Source: Deltaproteobacteria bacterium (lineage in GTDB: Bacteria; Bdellovibrionota; UBA1018; UBA923). From it: a stretch of 11,429 nt of DNA. Positions 6,757 through 11,429 of the stretch are shown here, in pieces (the stretch's first letter is position 1; each line of letters begins with the position of its first letter). Both the position numbers and the translations under genes were made by a program. The notes under the pieces are model-generated. The model was not told the DNA's origin and did no database searches. It was given only the letters and a program-made list of their open reading frames with translations. The stretch is from contig JACQAW010000039.1 of the NCBI GenBank assembly GCA_016194725.1, positions 1 through 11,429 of the forward strand. The letters run 5' to 3'.

Positions 6757-6764
6757 CGAACTAT

Positions 6765-7148
6765 ATGAAGAAGTCAACTACAGCGATCCTGACGGTTGTC
6801 GGCTTGATGATGAGCGTGAGCTCATTTGCGTGGGGTCATTGGGGTCACGGCTGGGGTCATGGCTGGGGCCATGGCTGGGGCTGGGGCCACGGGTGGGGCC
6901 ACGGCTGGGGCTATGGCGGATGGTACAACCCTTGGTATAACCCCTACTATGGCCACAACTGGCACCAGGGTAACGGTGCGCTGGCTCTGGGCGATACCGG
7001 CACGGGCATTCAGGAAAAAGGCGGTCAGATGAAAGGTGGACAGGAGAAGGGCGGACAGGCCATCAAGGGCGGTCAGGAAAAAGGCGGCCAGGAGAAGGGT
7101 GGTCAGGTGAAAGGTGGTCAGGAAAAGGGCGGACAGGCCAAGTCCTAG
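6765..7148 (+). CDS. exported HGW-rich / KGGQ-pentapeptide repeat protein, copy 1
   Basis: A 127-residue protein, function unknown, with four parts. Residues 1-22 are a Sec signal peptide (MKKSTTAILTVVGLMMSVSSFA, cleavage after SFA). Residues 23-50 are almost entirely Gly, His and Trp in repeats of the type GHGW, followed by a Tyr/Pro/Asn stretch to about 66 (WYNPWYNPYYGHNW). Residues 67-83 are a linker (HQGNGALALGDTGTGIQ). Residues 84-124 are eight KGGQ repeats of about five residues, the residue after GGQ varying among E, M, V and A (one unit has an extra Ile), ending AKS. The tail is Lys-rich and probably disordered. The HGW segment could bind Cu/Ni/Zn ions or self-assemble; that is inference. 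The downstream gene is a clear paralogue. No homologous family is known to me. Confidence 0.85.
   Translation: MKKSTTAILTVVGLMMSVSSFAWGHWGHGWGHGWGHGWGWGHGWGHGWGYGGWYNPWYNPYYGHNWHQGNGALALGDTGTGIQEKGGQMKGGQEKGGQAIKGGQEKGGQEKGGQVKGGQEKGGQAKS
6831..6914 (+). repeat. HGW-coding tandem repeat in copy 1
   Basis: Codes for residues 23-50. Imperfect 12-base units of the type GGTCACGGCTGG / GGCCATGGCTGG follow one another, differing mainly at third codon positions. The pattern indicates an old expansion held in frame by selection on the protein rather than a fresh DNA duplication. Confidence 0.8.
7014..7136 (+). repeat. KGGQx-coding 15-base tandem repeat in copy 1
   Basis: Eight units of about 15 bases (one has 18) code for x-K-G-G-Q. 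The K-G-G-Q codons are nearly constant (AAG/AAA GG- GG- CAG) while the fifth codon varies among GAA/GAG, ATG, GTG and GCC. Units differ at silent sites. Confidence 0.85.
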
Positions 7149-7188
7149 TCCACGCGCTCTATTCGTGTAGTCGATTTGTTTAAATGAG

Positions 7189-7220
7189 GCCGGGCATCGG
7201 CAGGTAGACCGATGCCCGGC
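7189..7220 (+). terminator. perfect 12-bp hairpin after copy 1, lacking a T-run
   Basis: GCCGGGCATCGG (7189-7200) pairs perfectly with CCGATGCCCGGC (7209-7220) around an 8-base loop. TCACATCGC follows rather than a U-tract, so it would be a leaky terminator or a 3'-end stabilising hairpin. The stem sequence is close to that of the terminator after copy 2. Confidence 0.55.
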
Positions 7221-7258
7221 TCACATCGCAAATGCCGCTCGCTCTTGCGCGGGCTATC

Positions 7259-7287
7259 TCGACATCCCCCGGACAATAAGTTGTTAT
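7259..7287 (+). promoter_or_regulatory. candidate promoter of the second KGGQ-repeat gene
   Basis: TCGACA (7259-7264), a 17-base spacer and TGTTAT (7282-7287), in the same arrangement as upstream of copy 1. The block AATAAGTTGTTATTCAA is shared exactly by both copies, whereas the spacer upstream of it has diverged. Confidence 0.4.
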
Positions 7288-7329
7288 TCAATTGTAAATG
7301 GAATCACTTTATAAACGGAGGCAACTAAA

Positions 7330-7758
7330 ATGAAGAGATATACTACAGTAATACTCACGGTCGTCGGCATGCTGATGAGCGTGAGCTCATTCGCGTGGTG
7401 GGGTGGTCACCACCACTGGGGTGGTTGGGGTTGGGGTGGTTGGGGTTGGGGTGGATTTAATCCCTACTTTTATCCATACTATGGTGGCTTTTACCCTTAC
7501 TACGGCGGCTTTTGGCACCAGGACAATGGCCGACTCGCTCTTTCTGACACCAATACCGGCGGCCAGGTAAAGGGCGGCCAGATCAAAGGCGGTCAGGAAA
7601 AAGGCGGTCAGGAAAAAGGCGGCCAGGTCAAAGGCGGTCAGATGAAGGGCGGCCAGGCCAAAGGTGGTCAGGAAAAAGGTGGCCAGGCCAAGGGTGGCCA
7701 GGAAAAAGGTGGCCAGGCCAAGGGTGGCCAGGAAAAAGGCGGCCAAGCCAAAACCTGA
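7330..7758 (+). CDS. exported Gly/Trp/Tyr-rich KGGQ-pentapeptide repeat protein, copy 2
   Basis: A 142-residue paralogue of the preceding gene, started by ATG 7330 with GGAGG at 7317-7321. The signal peptide is MKRYTTVILTVVGMLMSVSSFA, cleavage after SFA. The next segment (23-61) is Gly/Trp/Tyr/Phe-rich (WWGGHHHWGGWGWGGWGWGG, then PYFYPYYGGFYPYYGGF) with fewer histidines than copy 1. The linker WHQDNGRLALSDTNTG (62-77) matches the copy 1 linker well. Residues 77-140 contain 13 GGQ repeats, 12 of them KGGQ, the last six alternating A and E (KGGQAKGGQE), ending AKT. The mature protein is rich in Lys, aromatic residues and Gly, and has no Cys. Function is unknown; a surface or matrix-forming, cell wall- or metal-binding role is conceivable. 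A terminator follows directly. Confidence 0.87.
   Translation: MKRYTTVILTVVGMLMSVSSFAWWGGHHHWGGWGWGGWGWGGFNPYFYPYYGGFYPYYGGFWHQDNGRLALSDTNTGGQVKGGQIKGGQEKGGQEKGGQVKGGQMKGGQAKGGQEKGGQAKGGQEKGGQAKGGQEKGGQAKT
7558..7749 (+). repeat. KGGQx-coding tandem repeat in copy 2, with near-perfect 30-base units
   Basis: Thirteen 15-base units. The 30-base stretches 7681-7710 and 7711-7740 are identical except for the last base, so this end of the gene appears to have expanded recently by slippage or unequal exchange. Earlier units differ at silent sites. Confidence 0.88.
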
Positions 7759-7786
7759 TTTCGTCTACTCGACTTGTGTAAATGTA

Positions 7787-7828
7787 ACCGGGCACCGATG
7801 GCAATGGCTACCGGTGCCCGGTATTTTT
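7787..7828. terminator. Rho-independent terminator after copy 2, shared with the convergent his operon
   Basis: ACCGGGCACCG (7787-7797) pairs with CGGTGCCCGGT (7812-7822). Inside, beyond a mismatch, four more pairs close an AATG loop. ATTTTT follows at 7823-7828, a good U-tract for + strand transcription. The last T's overlap the hisIE stop codon (7827-7829). The same hairpin lies immediately downstream of hisIE on the minus strand, followed there by a weaker TTACATTT, so it may act in both directions. Confidence 0.8.
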
Positions 7829-8447
7829 ACCGGTGGCGACTGGCAAGAGTCGCAATCACCTCATAAAAACTGACTCCTCGTCCTTTGAGCAAAATCAGAA
7901 GATGGTAAAGCAGATCCGCGGCCTCGCCCAGAAAAGGTTCTTTCTCGGAGTTTTTTGCGGCGATTATGGTCTCCACGGCCTCTTCGCCCACCTTTTGGGC
8001 CATGCGGTCCAGGCCCTTGCGGAACAGGCTGGTCGTATAAGAGCCTTCCGGCATCAGGCGATGGCGCTCTTCGATCACGGTCCAAAGCTTGTCCAGAAAA
8101 CCCAGGCCTGCATCCGACTCCACTCCCAACGTGCCAAAGCAACTCTGCGTGCCCTTGTGGCAGGTGGGCCCATGGGCGATGGCGCGCACCACCAGCGCAT
8201 CGCTGTCGCAGTCTGCGCTGACCCCGGCAAGCTCCAGAAAATGGCCCGAGGTTTCGCCCTTGGTCCACAGGCGATTTTTGGAGCGGCTGAAGAAAGTCAC
8301 CTTCCCCGTTGCCAGAGTTTGCTCGAGCGCCTCACGGGTCATATAGCCCACCATCAAAACTTGAAGGTTCCGCGCGTCCTGCACCACGGCAGGCAGCAGC
8401 CCAGCCATCTTGTCCCAGGACAGTGCCGCAACTTCTTCTGCTTTCAT
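7827..8447 (-). CDS. hisIE: bifunctional phosphoribosyl-AMP cyclohydrolase / phosphoribosyl-ATP pyrophosphatase
   Basis: A 206-residue fusion, usual length for HisIE, catalysing the second and third steps of histidine synthesis: PR-ATP to PR-AMP (C-terminal HisE) and ring opening of PR-AMP to ProFAR (N-terminal HisI). HisI occupies about 1-112: DARNLQVLMVGYMTREAL, SRSKNRLWTKGETSG, and the metal site with DCDSD (79-83) plus Cys 96 and Cys 103 in GPTCHKGTQSCF. HisE follows: a LDKLWTVIEER helix, GSYTTSLFRKGLDRMAQKVG, EEAVETIIAAK and GEAADLLYHLLILL. The ATG at 8447 overlaps the hisF stop by 4 bases (ATGA), suggesting translational coupling. It is the last gene of the operon, ending at the shared terminator hairpin. 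Confidence 0.97.
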   Translation of the reverse strand: MKAEEVAALSWDKMAGLLPAVVQDARNLQVLMVGYMTREALEQTLATGKVTFFSRSKNRLWTKGETSGHFLELAGVSADCDSDALVVRAIAHGPTCHKGTQSCFGTLGVESDAGLGFLDKLWTVIEERHRLMPEGSYTTSLFRKGLDRMAQKVGEEAVETIIAAKNSEKEPFLGEAADLLYHLLILLKGRGVSFYEVIATLASRHR

Positions 8448-9211
8448 TGTCGAACCTCGATTCCGCTCTCCGCAAGCCGTTTCTTTAAATCCGCGATCAT
8501 GATCTCACCCCGGTGAAAAACGCCCGCGGCAAGCGCTCCCTCCACGCCGGTTTCGCGAAAGACCTGTTCGAAATGCTCTGGCTTGCCCGCGCCGCCCGAG
8601 GCAATCAGCGGAACGTGCGACAACGCGCGAGCCGCCTTGAGCTGTGCCAGATCATAGCCCTGCCCCACCCCGTCGTTGCTCATGCAGTTCAAGACGATCT
8701 CGCCGGCTCCAAATTTCTGAACGTCCTTGATCCAGTCCAGCGTGCGCCGACGCGTCGAGCGTACTTTCACCTCGCTGCCCGTATACTGATAAACCCAGTA
8801 ATCGCCGTCTTCGGCCAGGGAATCGATGCCCACGACCACGCACTGCGAGCCAAATGCCGTAGCGAGGTCGGTAATCAGCCGCGGATTCTCGAGAGCCGGA
8901 CTGTTGATCGAGATCTTGTCGGCCCCGGCGTGCAAAACCTCGCGGGCGTCGTCGACCGAGCGAATTCCACCCGCCACGCAAAACGGGATGTCGAGCAGCC
9001 GCGCGGTATCGCCTACCCAGTCGCGCGACACCACTCGCCCTTCGGCGCTGGCCGCGATGTCATAGAACACGAGCTCGTCGGCGCCCTGGTCGCGGTAACG
9101 CCGGGCGAACTCCAGAATATCGCCCAGAATGCGATGGTCGCGAAACTTCACGCCCTTGACCACCTTGCCGTCCCGCACGTCCAGGCAGGGAATGATTCTG
9201 CGACTCACCAT
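8444..9211 (-). CDS. hisF: imidazole glycerol phosphate synthase cyclase subunit HisF
   Basis: A 255-residue (beta/alpha)8 barrel, standard length. With HisH it converts PRFAR and glutamine-derived ammonia to imidazole glycerol phosphate and AICAR. The N-terminus MVSRRIIPCLDVRDGKVVKG is the hallmark sequence, with catalytic Asp 11; the second catalytic Asp is at 130 (VVVGID). Phosphate-binding loops are visible as CVAGGIRSV (78-86) and LIASGGAG near the C-terminus. The start is ATG 9211; the open frame extends 33 codons upstream inside hisA, but family alignment fixes this Met. The gene overlaps the end of hisA by 7 bases and shares ATGA with hisIE. Confidence 0.97.
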   Translation of the reverse strand: MVSRRIIPCLDVRDGKVVKGVKFRDHRILGDILEFARRYRDQGADELVFYDIAASAEGRVVSRDWVGDTARLLDIPFCVAGGIRSVDDAREVLHAGADKISINSPALENPRLITDLATAFGSQCVVVGIDSLAEDGDYWVYQYTGSEVKVRSTRRRTLDWIKDVQKFGAGEIVLNCMSNDGVGQGYDLAQLKAARALSHVPLIASGGAGKPEHFEQVFRETGVEGALAAGVFHRGEIMIADLKKRLAESGIEVRQ

Positions 9212-9954
9212 CTGAGGCTCTCTTTCAGGGCCTGGGCCAGGGTGAAGCGGTTTTCGTAAAGCGCCTTGCCGATAATCGCGGCGCCCATGCCCATGGCCGC
9301 GAGCTTCCACAGATCATCCAGCGAGGAAACTCCACCCGAGGCTTGAAGCTCGAGGGCTGGGTAACGCACTCGCAGCTCCTGGTACCAGTCAAAACTCGGA
9401 CCGGCCAGCATGCCGTCGCGGCCGATGTCGGTGCACAGCACGCTTTGCAAACCCGCACCGACGTAACGGTCGAGGACACTGGTTGCCGTGCTCGCGCCGG
9501 TGACCTGCCAGCCGTCGGTGGCGACCATCGCCACCCGCACCGAATCTTCAGTTTTTATTTTTACGTCCAAGCCTACCGTAATTCGGCTGCCGCCGAAATC
9601 GTCGAAAAGCTTCATCGTGGCCTGAGGATCGCGCGAAGCCAGGCTGCCAATCACCACGCGGTCCACGCCGCCATCCAGCAGCAGCCGCACATCAGCTGGC
9701 GTGCGCACGCCGCCGCCGACTTGCACTTTCAGCCCGCACGCACGCACGATATCCAGAATCAAGGGCGCCTGCGCCAGTCGCCCGGCCTTGGCGCCGTCCA
9801 GGTCAACGACGTGCAGGTAGCTTGCGCCGGCGTCGGCATAGGCCCTTGCAACTTCGAGCGGCGCGGCCTGATAGGTCGTCGACTGCTCGAACTTTCCCTG
9901 TGACAGTCGCACACAGGCTCCATTGATGAGGTCGATTGCCGGATAAAGTTTCAT
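9205..9954 (-). CDS. hisA: ProFAR isomerase HisA
   Basis: A 249-residue (beta/alpha)8 barrel catalysing the Amadori rearrangement of ProFAR to PRFAR, the substrate of HisF/HisH. The start MKLYPAIDLINGACVRLSQG carries catalytic Asp 8. VGGGVRT (79-85) is the first phosphate-binding loop, VGLD (127-130) carries the second catalytic Asp, TDIGRDGML follows, and ASGGVSSLDDL is the second phosphate loop. The ATG at 9954 shares ATGA with the hisH stop. Its length and motifs are normal, and nothing suggests the dual-function PriA variant (no TrpF partner genes nearby, though that is not proof). Confidence 0.97.
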   Translation of the reverse strand: MKLYPAIDLINGACVRLSQGKFEQSTTYQAAPLEVARAYADAGASYLHVVDLDGAKAGRLAQAPLILDIVRACGLKVQVGGGVRTPADVRLLLDGGVDRVVIGSLASRDPQATMKLFDDFGGSRITVGLDVKIKTEDSVRVAMVATDGWQVTGASTATSVLDRYVGAGLQSVLCTDIGRDGMLAGPSFDWYQELRVRYPALELQASGGVSSLDDLWKLAAMGMGAAIIGKALYENRFTLAQALKESLRW

Positions 9955-10556
9955 AACTCTAAAAAATTCCTCAACAACGCCGCACCGGCTTCCGAAGAAC
10001 GCTCGGGGTGAAACTGCACGCCAAAGACATTGTCTTTTTGCACGACAGCCGGAAAACGCCCGCCATGCCGGCTTGTCGCCACGACGTGTTTGCCCGGGGG
10101 CGCGACAAAGGAGTGGATGAAATAAAAGAAACTCTCATCGGGGATACCTTCGAGTAGCGGGCATTTTGCCTGCTTTTCAATGCGGATCCGGTTCCAGCCC
10201 ATGTGGGGAACGGACAGCCCCGGCACCGCCTGAATTCTACTCACCCTGCCCGGCATGATTTTCAGGCAATCCACGGCGCCCTCGTCGGAACGGTCAAAAA
10301 GAATTTGCATTCCCAGGCAGATACCCAGCACGGGCTGCTTCAGGCCACGCAGGCAATCGCCCAGCTTTGATTTCTCCAGCCGCGCCATCGCGTCGCCCGC
10401 TGCACCCACGCCAGGCAAAAACACATGGCTCGCGCTTTTGATCTTCAGCGGATCGCTGGTCAGCAGCTCGTCAATCGAGCCGGCTACGCCCAGACGCCCC
10501 AGCGCATTCACCACCGACGTCAGATTCGCGCCGCCGGTGTCGACAATGGCAATCAC
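9951..10556 (-). CDS. hisH: imidazole glycerol phosphate synthase glutamine amidotransferase subunit HisH
   Basis: A 201-residue class I glutamine amidotransferase that supplies ammonia to HisF. The catalytic triad is visible: Cys 80 in LGICLGMQ, His 183 and Glu 185 in GVQFHPE. The PGVGAAGDAM oxyanion-strand region (49-58), PHMGWNRI (117-124) and YFIHSFVAP (145-153) are typical of HisH. The start is GTG at 10556, which overlaps the hisB stop as GTGA; an AGGA lies a few bases upstream. No ATG alternative is nearby. It is one of the tightly overlapping his genes. Confidence 0.97.
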   Translation of the reverse strand: MIAIVDTGGANLTSVVNALGRLGVAGSIDELLTSDPLKIKSASHVFLPGVGAAGDAMARLEKSKLGDCLRGLKQPVLGICLGMQILFDRSDEGAVDCLKIMPGRVSRIQAVPGLSVPHMGWNRIRIEKQAKCPLLEGIPDESFFYFIHSFVAPPGKHVVATSRHGGRFPAVVQKDNVFGVQFHPERSSEAGAALLRNFLEL

Positions 10557-11429
10557 AGCTTTCCTTTCGTCGACGGCAGCTCGCTGCCCCCCGTGCGCGC
10601 AATCGCCATGCGCAGCGCGCGGGCCACGCCCTTGAAGCTGGCTTCGACCATGTGGTGGGCGTTCTCGCCCTGCACCTCGATGTGCAAGGCCGCGCCCAGA
10701 GTGTCGGACAGGCTTCTGAAAAAATGCGAGACCAGCTCGGTGGGCAGGCCGCCCACGTTCTCGCGGGGAAAAGTTCCCTTGAACAGCAAAAAGGGCCGCG
10801 CGCTCAGGTCAATCGAGACTCTTGCCTCAGCCTCGTCCATGGGCAGCACGAAACCATAGCGGCCGATCCCGAGCTTGTCGCCCAGAGCGGCTCGCAGCGC
10901 CTCGCCCAGCGCCAACGCGGTGTCTTCGACCGTGTGATGCTCGTCGACGTGCAGGTCGCCGGTGGTCTTGAGTCTCATGTTGAAGCCGCCATGTTTGGCG
11001 ATCTGCTCGAGCATGTGGTCGTAAAAACCGATGCCGGTGGAAACTTCGCTGGGACTCTGGCTGTCCAGATCCACCTCCACCGAAATCGTCGTCTCACGCG
11101 TTTTGCGAGTGGCCCGGCCCCTGCGCGGTGTGGTTGTCAACATGCGCGCAATCTCCTGCCAGTTTTCATTCGGCGCAATGCCGATGCGAATACCGGAAAT
11201 GCCCATATTCGTCGCCAGCTCCAGATCCGTCTCCCGATCACCGATCACGGCCGACCGGGCCATATCCAGGTTTCCAGAGGTTAAAAAAGGCCGCACCAGC
11301 CCCAGATTGGGCTTGCGGCACATACACTGGTCCTTCTTGAAGTGCGGACAAATCAGAACGTCTTCAAATCGAATGCCCTGCGACTCAAAAACCCCCAGCA
11401 TGAGATTCTGCACCTTGCGAAAATCGGCC
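10553..11429 (-). CDS. hisB: bifunctional histidinol-phosphatase / imidazoleglycerol-phosphate dehydratase HisB, 5' truncated
   Basis: The frame is open to the right edge; about 65 N-terminal residues, including the DxDGT nucleophile motif, are outside the window. The visible N-terminal part is the HAD phosphatase: NLMLGVFESQG, the zinc site CPHFKKDQCMCRKPN, and the GDRETD acidic motif. The C-terminal part is the dehydratase (IGPD): TGIGFYDHMLEQIAKHGGF, the metal-ligand segment EHHTVEDTALALGEAL, FFRSLSDTLG and HHMVEASFK. The two activities are the sixth (dehydratase) and eighth (phosphatase) steps of the pathway. The fusion is typical of enterobacterial-type his operons. Its TGA overlaps the GTG of hisH. 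An in-frame GTG at 11413 is internal, not the start. Confidence 0.96.
   Translation of the reverse strand, partial: ADFRKVQNLMLGVFESQGIRFEDVLICPHFKKDQCMCRKPNLGLVRPFLTSGNLDMARSAVIGDRETDLELATNMGISGIRIGIAPNENWQEIARMLTTTPRRGRATRKTRETTISVEVDLDSQSPSEVSTGIGFYDHMLEQIAKHGGFNMRLKTTGDLHVDEHHTVEDTALALGEALRAALGDKLGIGRYGFVLPMDEAEARVSIDLSARPFLLFKGTFPRENVGGLPTELVSHFFRSLSDTLGAALHIEVQGENAHHMVEASFKGVARALRMAIARTGGSELPSTKGKL

Noticed and set aside
7387..7746. Minus-strand open frame opposite copy 2 that looks like a hydrophobic Leu/Phe/Ala repeat protein
   Set aside because: It arises from reading the KGGQ repeat backwards. The sense strand has the ribosome binding site, signal peptide and paralogue.
7558..7749. 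Regular 15/30-base repeats considered as a CRISPR-like array
   Set aside because: The repeats are contiguous without unique spacers, in frame and protein-coding.
7014..7749. GGQ tripeptides considered as release factor motifs
   Set aside because: Release factors carry one GGQ in a folded domain; here it is part of a low-complexity exported tail.
7014..7749. Match to the KGG stress-induced acidophilic repeat motif
   Set aside because: That family has longer cytoplasmic repeats with a conserved acidic and Phe/Gly pattern. Here the unit is five residues, and the proteins carry signal peptides.
8513..9259. Long + strand open frame opposite hisF
   Set aside because: Antisense shadow of a GC-rich gene; hisF is unambiguous and fills the locus.

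Overview
The window reads as a compact chromosomal segment of a GC-rich Gram-negative bacterium. Several small proteins carry Sec signal peptides, one protein looks like a PilZ domain protein, and a gamma/enterobacterial-style his operon with bifunctional HisB is present. A YbiT-like ABC-F ATPase sits beside a DUF3516-type Ski2-like helicase. That pairing, together with the many small exported orphan proteins, makes me suspect a Bdellovibrionota/deltaproteobacterial-type genome. This is inference only; no rRNA or marker gene is present to settle it.

Layout. Bases 1-300 hold the 3' end of a + strand gene that vaguely resembles the tocopherol cyclase family. Bases 349-1676 hold three small genes for exported proteins of unknown function: 349-816 (+), 821/888-1181 (-, apparently frameshifted near its 3' end) and 1257-1676 (+). 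A short repeat-rich convergent spacer follows (1677-1765). A minus-strand two-gene operon runs from 5902 to 1766: a YbiT-like ABC-F protein whose second Walker A is destroyed, then, 3 bases later, an 843-residue DEAD/DEAH helicase. Divergent from it is a PilZ-like protein with a TTG start (5954-6643).

The most unusual part is 6694-7828. Two tandem paralogous transcription units each have a matching candidate promoter, a conserved leader, a GGAGG ribosome binding site, a small exported protein and a CGGGCA(T/C)CGG-type hairpin. Each protein has a signal peptide, a Gly/Trp/His/Tyr-rich segment, a short conserved linker (WHQ.NG..AL.DT.TG) and a long basic tail of KGGQx pentapeptide repeats (8 units in the first protein, 13 in the second). 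I do not recognise this family.

From 7827 to the right edge, on the minus strand, lies the distal part of a histidine operon in the order hisB-hisH-hisA-hisF-hisIE. Every junction overlaps by 4-7 bases, so the genes are probably translationally coupled. Together they cover imidazole-ring formation from ProFAR/PRFAR (HisI, HisE, HisA, HisF, HisH) and the two HisB steps (dehydratase and histidinol-phosphate phosphatase). hisB runs off the window at its 5' end, so the promoter and hisG/D/C, if present, lie outside.
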